Of a DNA stretch of 63,736 nt, positions 37,005 through 49,986 are shown piece by piece; position 1 is the first letter of the stretch; every line of letters starts with the position of its first letter. The stretch is from Purshia tridentata (Eukaryota; Streptophyta; Magnoliopsida; Rosales; Rosaceae), in the NCBI GenBank assembly GCA_003254885.1, contig QANT01004440.1:1-63736 (forward strand), given 5' to 3'. The position numbers and the translations under genes were made by a program. The notes under the pieces are model-generated. The model saw only the letters and a list, made by a program, of their open reading frames with translations, made no database searches and had not been told where the DNA came from.

Positions 37005-37006
37005 GT

Positions 37007-37579
37007 TGTTAGGACTGATAGCTTAATAACCTCACCAGTCTTACACCTGCAATGAATACAAAAATGAAATGGCCCAGAAGCATTTACACAAACAACCAAC
37101 ACAGATTTATAGTGGTTCGGCTCAACTGCCTACATCCACTTTCACACCCACTTTCACTAATTCAATGGAAGAAATTACAAAGGGGTATGGATCAGCTGAT
37201 ACCACATACATATATGAATCTCTCTTTTACACCCCTCTCTGTTTCTTTGCTTTGGCTCTCTCTAACATACACTCTCTGCTTGCTCTTCGTAATAGCAAGC
37301 TCCTCTGCTTCACAGAAAGGGAATGCAGCAGCCCTGTGTATTTCTTCGCACACAGAAAAATAAAACACCTGGCACACATCCCTTTTTTCTGATGAAACCT
37401 ATCTTCTATATCTCAGCCTTTTTCTTCTTAGGATCCGCTACATGCCCCGACAGCAAAGCAAAGAAAGGAATATCATGATCAGAAAGAAAAAGAAAGGGAT
37501 GGCTTGAAATGATGCTGTAAGAGAGTGGGTGGGCCCCCTGCACAATATAAAATTGTTTTGGGCTCCACCAAACATAACA
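37007..37579 (-). repeat. 5' LTR of the copia element
   Basis: 573 bp, TG...CA ends, adjoining the primer-binding site. It differs from the solo LTR at roughly 20 positions plus small indels, so the two come from separate insertions or an old family divergence. Confidence 0.9.
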
Positions 37580-37615
37580 CATGGCTAGGTAAAATCTACA
37601 AGAAATTTGGTGCAT

Positions 37616-37971
37616 GTATATTAAAGAAAGAAAGAAAGAATGGTGTTCACATCACAATCCACAAATGAATGTTTCTCATTCCTGGATCACTTTAATTTTC
37701 ATAGAGAGTCCAAAAGAGAACCCAAAGTAGGGAGGGTAGGTTGTCCTAGGTTCGTAGTTCGAGCAGACAAATCATAGTTGGTCATATTCCAGCACCGACT
37801 TATCTGTGACTGTGAGCCTCATATATATTACATTTATTCATAGAGCAGAATATGTATCAACTGACCAAAGCTAGCACATTGCACATATATATATTTTGCA
37901 GGAGGAAGGCAAAAAGGAGACTGTAATGGAATTGAAAAAGTGGGGACTTTCACTGCTCTTTTTGTTTTGGC
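37616..37971. repeat. Second, uninterrupted copy of the 356-bp segment
   Basis: Matches 31933-32104 plus 32687-32870 with about four substitutions and no LTR. It starts 36 bp right of the copia LTR and continues into unrelated sequence beyond TTGTTTTGGC. It acts as a natural empty site for the solo-LTR insertion. Confidence 0.85.
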
Positions 37972-39504
37972 TTATAAGAGAGAGCAAAGGAGCGGCAGGT
38001 TTTTTAGTTACAAGTTGGAGACCCCATTCCATTACAATACTGATGATTTTGCTTTTTTTGATAAAAAGAGAGGAGAAGAGAAGGTGGTTCACATGTGAGA
38101 ATAAAAAGGGCAAAAAAAAGGAAAGAAAGCTGTGGTGTTGTAGTACTGTAGTAGTAGTAATTAAGCAGGAAATGTTTTAGCTTTTGTCTCTGTCTTCTTC
38201 TCTGGCACGCCGTGGGCCACACGTGGGACCGGTCGGTGCATTATGCTGCTTGAATAGTGATTAGTGGAACCCCGGTTTGTGGCTCCTGCATGCAAAATAT
38301 TCTACACACTTGGGATTCTGACACGTGCCTCTTCTAACTCACCGTTGATTATGATCGATCAACCTTGTAACCCTACTGCGGATCAGTTGTAAGCTTCAGC
38401 TTAGTGACATAAAATGGGTTGGGTCGGGCCAGGCCGGGCAGACTCTAGAGATATTCGCTGTCGCTGATGACTATCTAATATTCAGGCTTTGAGAGGTGAT
38501 TGGACCGGGTCACCGGGCCTATTAAGGCCTTTAGAAATAACGTTCAGCTCATGCACTATCCATGGACGGGTTATTGGGTCGGGCTTAAATTATTTCATAT
38601 GTTATTGTAGTGAAAAATCATTTTTCTCCTATTTTCTACATGTTTGTTGATAATTTTTTTTTAGTTGTTAAGTCTTATTTGAGTGGGTTTAGGTATAATT
38701 AATATGTTTAAAGGGATTCATAAGATTAAGATTTATAATTTTTCAGTTTTTTTAAGGGATACATACCTTACTTAAATGCCGAGAGCTTGAGCCATTGTTT
38801 TGTCCTTAAGTATGTATTAAAGATTTCTGAGTGGATTAAGTATGTATTAAGGATTTTTTCAGACAAATACCAGCTAGCTTGGAAGTAGGCTTCTGGAAAG
38901 GTTTTTTTTATGGACGTTTTACTAACATTGAGATTGAGTGTGGAACTAATATAAGTCATTCACTACTTTATATCTCTCATATTTGAGAATCAAAAAATAA
39001 ATGAAGCCCACTTGTAAAATCATACTCCATGCCAGAGCTCCACGTGGACCCATGGCCCACCCATTCTGTCGAAGCTGAAGGCTCTTTCTCATTTCGTACG
39101 CGGTGAGTCTTCCACTCTTCCGTCTCCGTCTCTGTTAATAGCCGCAACTCAAACAAAATCATTTGACATTTGACATTTGACATATTTGACTTTCGCTCCA
39201 AAACAGCGGATATCATTACACTAATATAACCTTGCTGTCATTCTCACCCAACCAACAAGCTCCTATGACCAGACCACACGTCCACACTTGGTCCCACATT
39301 TCCACGCCGCTCACCATCACCATCAATTATTCTATCACACACCGTCACAGTCTCACAACCCCAGAATACATATCTTCTCCACGGTGGTGGGTCTTCCTTA
39401 CGTTTTTGACAGGTTTTCTCATTTGAATCCCAAACACTGATCACAAAGTTCCCATGTATTTTCTTTTGGCGTTCCATAACATTTTCTTTCCTTACAGAGA
39501 TTCA
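37972..39504. other. Intergenic region upstream of the first CRK gene
   Basis: No coding sequence recognised. GC-rich words (GGGTCGGGCC, GCCGGGC) near 38415-38590 resemble degenerate plant repeats but no element ends were found. The right end should contain the promoter of the first receptor kinase. Confidence 0.55.
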
Positions 39505-42104
39505 ATGTCTTGTATGTTACTTGCGCTCCTTTTCCTCTGTTTCTTTGTGAACTCTGTTACTTCTGATCCAAGAGCCACAAAGGCAGCTCTAATATGCACA
39601 AACGACACCGCTTCGACCCCAGAGAGGCAGAATTTCATAGCCAACTTCTTGGCAGCTTTGGACACAGTGACTCCTTTAATTGCCCGTCAAAGATACGCAG
39701 CTGTTGTCAATGGAAGTGGTATCAACACCACCGTCTACGCTTTCGGTGAGTGCATGAAAGACCTTTCTCAGACCGACTGCAACCTCTGCTTCGCTCAGTG
39801 CAAGACCCAGATTTTGAGGTGCCTCCCATTTCAAAAAGGAACTCTTGGGGGTCGACTTTTCTATGATGGGTGCTACCTCAGGTACGATGTTCACAATTTC
39901 TTTAATCAAAGCTTCAGTGCCCAAGATAGAACTGTTTGTGGGGATGAAGATTTTGGTGGGAATCAGACCGTTTTCAAAGCCAATGCTTTGGAGCTGGTGA
40001 GAAATTTGAGTGTGGTAGCGCCAAAGAATGATGGGTTCTCTGTGGGGTTTGTGGATTGGGGGAATGTACCAGTTTATGGGTTGGCTCAGTGTTGGGAGTT
40101 TGTGACTGGGTCTGCTTGTGAAGAGTGTTTGGCTGACACAGTCACAAAAATCGGTTCATGCCCTCCAAAAGATGAAGGGAGGGTCTTGAATGCTGGTTGT
40201 TACTTGAGGTATTCTACACAAAAGTTCTATAGTAACAATTCTATGACTGATGCTGCAGGAGGCAATGGAGGTTAGTTCAATTTCTATTATAAAACCAATA
40301 ATTACATACAAAGAAACGAAATTAGATTGAATGGTCTATAATTACATACAAAGAAACGAAATTAGATTGAATTACAGACCATTTCCATCTAATTCGATTT
40401 TAGAGTTCCTGACTGATAATGTTCATATGCAAATGTTTGTTAGGACGCCACCACTTGGCCATAATTTTGGCTGTAACATGCGCTGCATTTGCTCTTGTGC
40501 TGACTATTGCCTCAGTAGCTTTCCTTACAAGGAAGAAATTACTGAAGAGGAGGAAAGGTACCAAGGTTTGACTTGAAATTTTAATGGATTCCAACTTTAC
40601 ATTGGATTAATTTTTTTCTTATTTTAATGACGCATTTTTTCTCAGAGAGAAAGCAACTAGGTGCTCTTTTGGCCACTGTGAATAAGTCCCAACTGAATTT
40701 TTCGTATGAAGTTCTCGAAAAGGCCACCAATTTCTTTCACAGTTCTAACAAGCTTGGACAAGGAGGATCCGGTTCAGTTTATAAAGTGATTTCTCATTTC
40801 ATCAATTTTTATCTGTATGGGAGAATGAGATTTAGTACATGGAATTGACTAGGTGAATTTCTCTATGTCACACAGGGAGTTTTGCCAGATGGGAAGGTTG
40901 TTGCCATAAAGAGGCTGTTCTTCAACACAAGACAATGGGTGGATCATTTTTTCAATGAAGTCAATTTAATTAGTGGAATCCACCATAAGAATCTTGTGAA
41001 GCTATTGGGGTGCAGCATTACAGGCCCTGAAAGCCTTCTTGTTTATGAGTATGTCCCAAATAAAAGCCTTCATGATTATTTTACAGGTAATTTTCTTCTC
41101 TGTCCTTTTGGGCAAGACTTTTGGTTTCTCTCATCACTTTATTTACTTATTCTTAGCATTCACCCCGCTATTTGGTTTATCAGTGAAAAATAATGTTGAG
41201 CCACTGATTTGGGAGTTGAGGTATAAAATCATATTGGGGACAGCTGAGGGGTTGGCCTATCTTCATGAAGAATCAAAATTGAGAATTATTCATAGGGATA
41301 TAAAACTGAGCAACGTTCTGCTTGATGAGGATTTCATGCCAAAGATTGCTGATTTTGGACTTGCTAGATTATTTCCTGAAGATAAAACTCACATCAGCAC
41401 TGCCATTGCTGGCACACTGTAAGTTGAACTCCTGCTTTTGTTTTATTTTTGCTGCTTCATAGATGTGTTTATCATTTCTAATGTAGAGCAATCCAAACTT
41501 CGCTTCTTTAGAGGTTATATGGCTCCAGAGTATGTTGTTCGTGGCAAGTTGACTGAAAAGGCAGACGTTTACAGTTTTGGAGTTCTGGTCATTGAAGTCG
41601 TATGTGGAAAGAGGATCAATTCCTTCGCTTCAAATTCAGTTTCTATTCTGCAGATGGTAAGTGAAATCATTATACGCACCATATCAGCTAATTTGTTTTT
41701 CATAAAACAAATTTTCTCATCTACCTTCACTTTCAGTACATGTTAACCTTATCTTTACATTTTCTTTCATAAAGGTATGGGACCTTTATGGAACAGGTAG
41801 GCTGTGCAATGCTGTTGATCCAATCCTTGAGGGTAAGTTTGAGGATAGAGAGGCATCTCGGTCACTTCAAATAGGGTTACTTTGTGTACAAGCCTCTGCA
41901 GAGCTGCGGCCGTCAATGTCACTAGTTGTGAAAATGCTTAATGAAAATCTTGAAATTCCTCAGCCAACACAGCCACCATTTCTGAATTCGGCTAGTGCAG
42001 AATTCGTCAAGCACATTCCTTCAGGGACTTCTAGTTCTCGACCCGAGTCTAACACTCAATCTTCAAGAGCAAGCATGACCCAAAGCTGGATTGAGCCCAG
42101 ATGA
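39505..42104 (+). CDS. Cysteine-rich receptor-like kinase (CRK2-like), first of tandem pair
   Basis: Single-pass plasma-membrane receptor kinase of the DUF26 family. Exons: 39505-40270, 40444-40557, 40646-40785, 40876-41086, 41184-41418, 41512-41656, 41775-42104; 646 residues. The start [14 protein letters not shown] gives a clean signal peptide; an upstream in-frame ATG at 39454 would add 17 residues. The ectodomain has two gnk2/DUF26 units, each with the C-X8-C-X2-C motif ([13 protein letters not shown] and [13 protein letters not shown]) and several N-glycosylation sites. Exon 2 encodes the membrane span ([16 protein letters not shown]) and a basic stop-transfer run. The kinase has [37 protein letters not shown] and APEY, so it looks catalytically active and is of the RD type. 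Such kinases act in stress and immune signalling; the ligand is unknown. Confidence 0.92.
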
Positions 42105-45100
42105 ACTTAATTATTGTTCATCCCTATATTTACATGACGCAGTAATTCACCAAAGCACTGCTTCAGAATTTGATCTCCAACTTCCAGGACGAGCTGGTTC
42201 AAGCGATGATCTACACTAGCTGAAACTGTCCTTATTGACCCTTGTGGATATCAATGATTCAGCCCTGCAGTATGCAGAGTCTCCCAAACTCAGAATTACA
42301 ATCAAATTTTGTGTACTATATGTAAAGACCTATATGGGAAATGGTGTTATAACAAGTTGTCACATTAATCAACAGGCATGTTATTATGAGCTTGTATAAC
42401 AAACCAGCAGAAATAACAGGATTATGAGCTTGTACTCTGACTGAGGCATGTTATTATAACAAGTTGTCACATTAATGAATAACAAACCATTAAGTTCATG
42501 TATAAGATGATTTAGGTTAAGGTTTTCGAATTGGGCACTGATTCTGACACATGCTTGTATGTTTTAGCATTCCTTCATATATCCCAAATGTTTTTTATAT
42601 GGGTACTAGTAATTAAAGTAACAGGGTATATAACAGAAAGTTTGGATGAGTATCTGCAATATGTGTAAAGGGTTTGAACTTTTGGACAGTTACTACACAT
42701 ACACCTCAGCACCTGTATGGATAAATTTATATTCTTCATTTAACTAGTCCTTTCTAACTGCAAATTTGAAATAAGGAGCCACCCAAATAGTGGTTTATTT
42801 TTATAATTGGTTGAGTCAACATTTTCAGATGACAGTGAAAAGTTTAATGAAACAACCATTCTAAAGTCAAAATAAACAAAGAATCCAAAAACAATTTATG
42901 AAAAATGCCAGCTCTAGTTTCATAATTACAGTCAACACTCAACAGGGTGCACATGGAGTATAGATAAACAGCTCTACCATTTTCAAGCACCGGGTTGCTT
43001 TATATAGTGCTAATATGCTATTGCTCGTCAACTTGTTTACTATCTTATCTATTGACATACTTCTACTTTTTCATTGAAATTTTTCACTTCAAGAGACACA
43101 GACTCCTTTTTTTTGGGTTGGGTTGGTATACAATTATGACAAAGAGTGATCACGCGAAATAGATCCTACACCGACTTGACCAAATAAAATTAAGAAAAAC
43201 ATTCAAAATATATCACAAATGGAAAACTTATATTACAAGTTACAACATACATTAAATATTCAGAGTTGCCTACCTGCCCTTAGAAAAGAGAAAATACATC
43301 ATATATATAAGACACCAAGTTGCCATGGAATAGGTATGATGGACGACGACGACGATAGCAGTAATGCTGAAATTATTATAAATAAGCCATTTAGGATTTC
43401 TTAATCTTTCTAGAAAATATATATTGTACATTCTTCTTTTAGAATGTGTGCAAGTAGATTGAGGAAGAGACAAGTACGTACGAGGGGTACTCTGTCCAAT
43501 ATATATATTTGTTTGTTTGAATTATTTTGCCCAGTTGGACATTGTTTTTTATTTTTTATTTCTGGGAATATTGTGTTGGTGATTTATCGTCATGTCCAAT
43601 ACGCATGTGATCATCAGTGTGACTGAAGAGCTAAGCAATGATATAGGTAGGTAATAGAGGATGAAGAAGCATACATACATACATACATACATGTATGATA
43701 ATATGAATTTCCAAGGGAGCCTAAAGCACCAACTGTTTGTTGTTTTGCAAATTATATGATTTATATGTAAGATAGGAGTGGAGGCCATTCAAATCCCAAA
43801 CAAAATAACAGTCAAAGCCAAGCACCCAGTATTGTACTCTTAATAGAGATAGGTGCATCGATCACATATACATCCATAGCTGTCTGTGAGTGTCGGATTT
43901 TGGTCCGAGATGGAGACAGACCGCGTCGTTTCCACTTTGTCTTTCTCTCTCAGTATTCTTCTGTCTTGCTTTCAACTTGGATTAATTGTTTCAACTTAGT
44001 TGTGTTGTGCCACAAATTAAGAGGAGATTATCCTTTAACGATCGATCACTTTGACTATTCTAAAAGTCTCCTCAACTTTTAACATTAGCTTTTCTCTCCT
44101 TGGTCATCACCTCTTCATTCTACAACAACAGACGCCTAAGCTTCATCATCTCAACCACCCGGAACTCTTAGTTTCAGCAATCGATCGATCAAATGCAACA
44201 ATAAAAGGTACATATATATATATATATAGATTCCTACCTACTCTATAACGTAGTTTATTTGAGTTTGATATATATGCATAGCCTATATATAGACTTATAG
44301 TTATGGATATGTGATGTATTTGGATCTAATTAATAGTATCAACTATGAAAATCTATTTCAAGCTTTTGGGAACCCAATTATACATGTTGATGGACTCAAA
44401 ACTTGTTAACAGCTTCAGTCATACCACTGCTATTTTTTGTTTCTCTCTTTCAATATTGGAGAATGGTTTTCTTGACACTTTTATCTGCAATTATTGTTTC
44501 TTTATTTGGATTAAGAGCTCCGGTACATGCAGTTTGTATTGGTCTCAGCGATAGTTGAATCCCAATTGGTAAATGTTTAGGCTAGCCCAACCCGAATACA
44601 TGGATCGATGCACCAAGCATTGTTCTATTCTCTCTTTCCTATGAAATTAAGAAATGGTTTGTTTCCGATGCCGACATTTTTTTCTACTTTACTTCCTAGA
44701 ATCGTTTTCATATTCATCCAAATTGTGGGTCCCACTGCACATTCTATTTAGTGGGGCCATTGGGATATCTGAGTCTCTCCCCCTCTCTCTCTCGGTTCCG
44801 TGTTGTTCTCACATTGCCATCTGCAACTTAACGCCGTTTGGTTATGAAATTTAAGTAAAAATTGTGAATTTGTAATGATTGATCTAGCTTCTAGCTGGAC
44901 ACGTTTGGTCTATGCATTGGGTGTTAAAGTAAGTGTGAACCCAGACACAAACTTGGGCCGCAGCCAATTTATGGGTACAGAGGCAACACAGCCCATCCCA
45001 GATCTGCTCCAACTTTAAAGACGGTGCCTAAATGTGATTGCTATCTGTACCCGTTCGTTTTCACACCCCTAACGACTTTGAACCAACCCTTCTTCTTCTT

Positions 45101-45300
45101 CATATGCTGCAAGAGCACCAAGACTAAAAAGTCTAAAATCAATATTATTAGGCAGCAGGGTTTGGTTGGACCAATTATTAATCCAAGTAAACATTTTGTT
45201 CTGTATCATTAAATCAGACTTTACGGTTGGTGTTCACCGTGTCTGCACTTACATAAATCAGAGATAGCTGGCAATTTGATCAAGTTTCATTCACCACAAA
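42105..45300. other. Intergenic region between the two CRK genes
   Basis: No additional CRK fragment or other coding sequence was recognised. A CATA tetranucleotide run sits at about 43671-43692 and a TA run near 44213-44228. The right end should hold the promoter of the second CRK gene. Confidence 0.55.
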
Positions 45301-47883
45301 ATGAAGCAACGCATCATATCACTTGTTTCTCTGCTGCTACTACTACAAATAGCTCTGGGAGATCCAAGAACCCAGACGGTCCAAATAACATGCGCCAACC
45401 AACGGGAGCACAACACCACTGTCTTCGTTCCCAACTTCGTTGCCATGATGGAAAACATCAGTGACCAAATGCAAAATTCTGGGTTTGGAGTGGCAATGGC
45501 TGGTTCAGGGCCTGACACCAACTACGGGCTAGGTCAATGTTATGGGGACCTTTCTCTACTAGACTGTGTGCTATGCTATGCCGAGGCGCGCACGGTGCTT
45601 CCCCAGTGCTTTCCTTTCAATGGGGGTCGGATTTACCTTGATGGGTGCTTCATGAGATCCGACAACTACAGCTTCTTTGAGGAGTACAGAGGACCCAATG
45701 ACAGGGCTGTGTGTGGGAACACAACAAGGAAGAGTTTGGCGTTTGGGGAATCAGCAAGGCAGGTTGTGAGTCGTGTGGTTGAGTCTGCAGCAAGCAATAA
45801 AAGGTACTATGCGAGGGCTCAGGTGGGTGTGAGTGGGGAAGTGAATCAATCAGCTTATGTGTTAGCTGAGTGTTGGAGGACTTTGAATGAGAGCAGTTGC
45901 AGAGATTGTTTGGAAAATGCCTCTGCATCAGTGTTGGGATGCTTGCCGTGGTCTGAGGGGAGGGCTTTAAACACTGGCTGCTTCATGAGGTACTCAGATA
46001 CAGATTTTCTCAACAAGGAAAAAGGAAATACAAGATCCAGAGGTAAATGAAATAAAATTATACCCTTTTTTGTGTTCATCATCTGGGCCAAGATTTTACT
46101 ATTGATGACTTTTGCAGGTACCATAATTGTGATTGTAGTCGCAGTTGTCAGTTCTGTGGTTGTTTTGGTGGTTGGAGTAGCTATTGGATGTTATATCTGG
46201 AAGCGCAGATATATACAAAAGAAAAGAAGAGGTAAAAAGCTTGGTTTGCATAAATAATTGCTTCTGAAAACATAAAATATTAGACATGGAGCTCTATCCC
46301 CAACCGCATCCCTGATGAGTTGGTAATAATTCTACAATGTTATCAGGATAATGTATAATTAGTCATTGCATGTCTTCAATGGTGGTTTTTCAGGGTCGAA
46401 TGATGCAGAAAAGTTGGTGAAAACCCTCCATGACAGTAGCTTAAACTTCAAGTACTCTACAATTGAAAAGGCCACTGAATCTTTTGACATTGCCAACAAG
46501 CTTGGACAAGGAGGTTTTGGAACAGTTTATAAGGTAGGTTATCCCCCATTATTTTTTCATCCTCTCTCTCACTGGAATACATAATTATTATTATAGCAGG
46601 TCAAAAACTAACTAAATGGAGTTCCCTCCTTGTAGGGAGTTCTGGCTGATGGGAGAGAGATTGCAGTGAAGAGGCTTTTCTTTAATAACAGGCATAGAGC
46701 AGCAGATTTCTATAATGAAATTAACATTATAAGCAGCGTGGAACACAAAAATTTGGTCAGGCTGTTGGGTTGCAGTTGCTCAGGCCCTGAAAGCCTTCTT
46801 GTCTATGAATACCTGCACAACAAGAGTCTTGATCGCTTCATCTTCGGTAATTACATAACTTCATGTTTAAGCATGAGCAATGAGTCCGGCACTGTCATAT
46901 ACATTACTGAATATTTCTCCATGCCTTGAACCAATTTCTATAGATCAAGAAAGAGGTAAAGAACTAAACTGGGAGAAGAGATATGAGATAATTACTGGGA
47001 CAGCAGAAGGTTTAGTATACCTTCATGACAACTCTACAACAAGGATCATTCACAGGGATATTAAAGCCAGCAATATCCTTTTGGATTCAAGGCTTCGTGC
47101 TAAAATTGCCGATTTTGGGTTGGCGAGGTCTTTTGAGGAAGATAAGAGTCATATCAGCACAGCCATTGCAGGAACATTGTAAGCATATACTAATTCACTT
47201 TGAATTGTTTCAATGAAGATAAGCAAATTAGATCCCAAAAAGGAAAAGGATTACTTATAAGCATTTCTTTCATGGACCCTCAGGGGATACATGGCTCCAG
47301 AGTACCTAGCTCATGGGCAATTGACAGAAAAGGCAGATGTCTACAGCTTTGGTGTGCTGATATTGGAGATCGTCTCTGGAAGGCAGAACAACAGAAGCAA
47401 ATCTGCAGAGTACTTAGAGAGCCTAGTCACGATTGTACAGTTCCAAAATTCTTCATTTTTTACAGTCTCATTTGCTGTTCTTTAAGAATGTAGCATTTAG
47501 TATTCATTCCTACTTTGCTTTTCCTGTGTTTTTTGGTCAAACAGACATGGAAGCACTTTCAAAGAGGGACTGTAGAAGAACTGTACGACCCGAATTTGAT
47601 GTTGCAGAATCAGGATGACAACGTTAAGGATGAGCTACTGAGAGTGGTACAAATAGGACTTCTATGCACCCAAGAGATTCCCTCATTGCGACCAACAATG
47701 TCAAAGGCATTACAGATGCTAACAAAGAAGGAGGAGCACCTGCCTGCACCAACCAATCCACCTTTTATAGATGAGAAGACCATGGAACTGAATGACACGT
47801 GCGAGGACCCATGTTACCCCCTAAATGCAGATGGTTCTGGTTCAGTTGCTAGTGTTTCACATAGTTCTTTCTATCCCAGGTGA
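45301..47883 (+). CDS. Cysteine-rich receptor-like kinase, second of tandem pair
   Basis: Exons: 45301-46042, 46118-46231, 46394-46533, 46636-46846, 46944-47178, 47284-47434, 47545-47883; 643 residues. Signal peptide [16 protein letters not shown], then two DUF26 units with C-X8-C-X2-C ([13 protein letters not shown] and [13 protein letters not shown]). Exon 2 encodes a valine-rich membrane span ([18 protein letters not shown]) followed by [10 protein letters not shown]. The kinase has [37 protein letters not shown] and APEY, so it is probably active. Exons 2-5 have exactly the same lengths as in the first CRK gene (114, 140, 211, 235), which shows common descent by duplication. The exon 6 donor (ATT before GTACAG) is weak and was chosen to keep the frame. 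It resembles the CRK2/CRK42/CRK46 group, from memory. Confidence 0.92.
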
Positions 47884-48461
47884 AAACTAAAGGTTTCACA
47901 GAAGTTCCGTGCTTGCAAGCACATCGTGTTCCAATGAAGCCCAGGAATCTCAGCGTCTCAGGTAACAAATTGACCTTGCCCAGCTTCTTGAAGGTATTTG
48001 GAAGCCAACATATGACACATATTTTGAGTCGCCGTGAATAAAGTGCAAAATAGCATTTGAGGATTTGTGGAAATACTGAGAATGGTTAAGCCAGACTTCC
48101 AGTCTGTAAACCCAAACGATATCTGAGAGCATAAGAATTACCAGCTTTTGCTTTTTCCAAGTAAAGCAATATTTTTGCTCTTTCTTAGAGCCAAAAAGTT
48201 TGGGCAAAATTTTCTATCTTTTTCTATTCAGAAGAGGGGGAAGGTGTAAGTCCAATTCTAGTCACGAATGTAAACCGAAATATTTTCCTTCTAGTTTTAG
48301 AAGTAAAATTGATCATTAGTGACGCTCTTAAAGATTGGTATTCACAACTATGAGAGAATAAATGCAAAAAAAAAATGTTTGAAGCCCAGTCTTTCTTCTC
48401 TCTAAGAAACACACTTCATGTTCAACAAAGCACAATTTGAAAGATAGAACAAGCATGAATT
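47884..48461. other. Convergent intergenic region between CRK and MENG genes
   Basis: Contains the 3' ends of the second CRK gene and of the methyltransferase gene. No coding sequence or repeat was recognised. Confidence 0.6.
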
Positions 48462-49986
48462 TTAACGGGTGGCTACTAAGTTCCCCATGACGCCTCCACC
48501 AATCTCATAAAATCTGGCATTGGAAAAACCTACATCTAAAGCCAACTTCTCCAACTCCTCCCCTGTATTCACAGAAATTTTTTCACTTACCTTGAAGATA
48601 CAGTATATAAATGCAAAAGTACAAAAGAGAGCCTAAAATAACAAAACCATGAGGGTGAGTTAATCAAGGAGAATGCACCTGTCAGAAATTGCCTGATTGA
48701 ACTCTTTAAATATTTGTAATCCTCCGCAAGGCCAAAACCAGAAGCCACAGGGACAACAACACTATCAATCATCAATTCCTTGCAAAGTAGAAAACATCAA
48801 GCATTTTTAATTTATCATCTGAGCAACAACACAGTATGACAAAATTGTTATAAGCGTTAGAAAGCAAATACTTATGCATCTGGTTATGGATACCTACCTG
48901 AACTGATGCAATAACTGGGTTGGTGCTTTTATTTAAGTCAAGGATCGATACGGCAGAGCCTGTAAATCCCAGCAAGAATGAGAAACGGTAAACAACCTCA
49001 AGTACAATGTCATCAACTGGAAGAGAAAGAGAATGGAACCTGCTTTTAAAACTCTAAAGATTTCCTCCATGGCCTTTTGTTTGTCTAGTACATTTCGTAT
49101 CCCATAACCCATAGTGATAGCGTCAAAGTGACCATCAGAAAATGGCAAATCAAGCGCATCACCTTCAACCCACCTAAGATGAAATGCATAACACTATTGA
49201 TTATTTTCATCATTGTAATGTTGATTGGTATTTACTAAATGGGTTTCAGAGGTGAAATACTTTTTCAAAATCCTGAATTAAAGTTTCAAACTTTTTTAGT
49301 TGATTCACCACTAGATTTACAAAGTGCTCACTCAATGTTCAAGTAGCAGGCTTTTGAGCTCAACTTTTGCCGCGACGAAGCAATTGATAACTGCTCTTTC
49401 GAGAAATCAAGCCCAATCACCTACCATTGATAAATTACAATCTCACAACCATCAGCTAAATTCAAAGAACCATCTTCAACAAATTAGACTTTTGTAACAT
49501 AATTCTGGGAGAAACAACAATGAACAAACCTTGCCGTTGGACCCTACTTTCTCAGACAACAGAAACGCTAAATCCCCACTTCCACAGCACAAATCCAACA
49601 CACTGTCTCCCATTTTTGCACTGTACCCAAAATTCAAACAATTGGCTGGTGAAATACATAGCCAAAATTCAGGTAGGAAAAAGAAAAATTAAATAATTTT
49701 ACCCGCTCCACGACACTGCCATTTTTTTCCATACTCGGTGCTGGCCCAAGCTAAACAAATCATTTAACTAAAAACAGAAATATTCAGACACGCTAATTAT
49801 CAAGAAAGAAATAGTGACACTGAAATTGAAGGAAAAGGAGAGACTGCGTACGTTATCGTAGACAGGAGCAATGCGGTTAAAGAGCGCCTGGCGTTCGCTA
49901 GAGGATCGAACCGGACTGCGTCTGAACCGGTAATTGGGAAGACATGGGCCGGTTGAGAATGGAAGATAAAGCTGAAGCGAAGCCAT
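48462..49986 (-). CDS. MENG: Demethylphylloquinone methyltransferase MENG, chloroplastic
   Basis: UbiE/COQ5-family SAM-dependent C-methyltransferase that makes the last step of phylloquinone (vitamin K1) synthesis, supplying the secondary electron acceptor of photosystem I. Exons right to left: 49852-49986, 49703-49767, 49530-49620, 49332-49420, 49040-49173, 48898-48959, 48679-48778, 48462-48562; 777 bases, 258 residues. The N-terminal 30 residues are rich in Ser and Arg (FRRSPVRSSSERQ), a probable plastid transit peptide. Then follow LFNRIAPVYDN, SLGQHRVWKKMAVSW, motif I VLDLCCGSGD (residues 74-83), WVEGDALDLPF, ITMGYGIRNV, EIFRVLKAG and the C-terminal GGGVMGNLVATR. All eight introns keep the frame and no lesion was seen. 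The choice of MENG over mitochondrial COQ5 rests on the N-terminus and short length. Confidence 0.93.

Larger units (their letters stand above)
32872..37579 (-). mobile_element. Ty1/copia (Tnt1/Tork-like) retrotransposon, incomplete
   Basis: Minus-strand element with its 5' LTR at 37007-37579, primer-binding site at 36993-37004, gag-pol from 36979, and its 3' end lost at the N. The domain order gag, protease, integrase, reverse transcriptase, RNase H is that of Ty1/copia. The base at its right flank starts CATGG, which should be its target-site duplication, but the other copy cannot be seen because of the gap. Confidence 0.93.

Noticed and set aside
32105..37579. Reading the two LTRs as the ends of one complete copia element
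   Set aside because: The left LTR has its own perfect target-site duplication on both sides and is separated from the internal region by host-type duplicate sequence and the N; the two LTRs also differ by about 4 percent.
38405..38600. GC-rich GGGCCGGGC-type words as a transposon
   Set aside because: Resembles degenerate plant repeats, but I could find no ends, inverted repeats or target duplication.
45650..45928. Minus-strand frame of 92 codons rich in His, Pro and Ser
   Set aside because: Antisense shadow of the CRK ectodomain exon.
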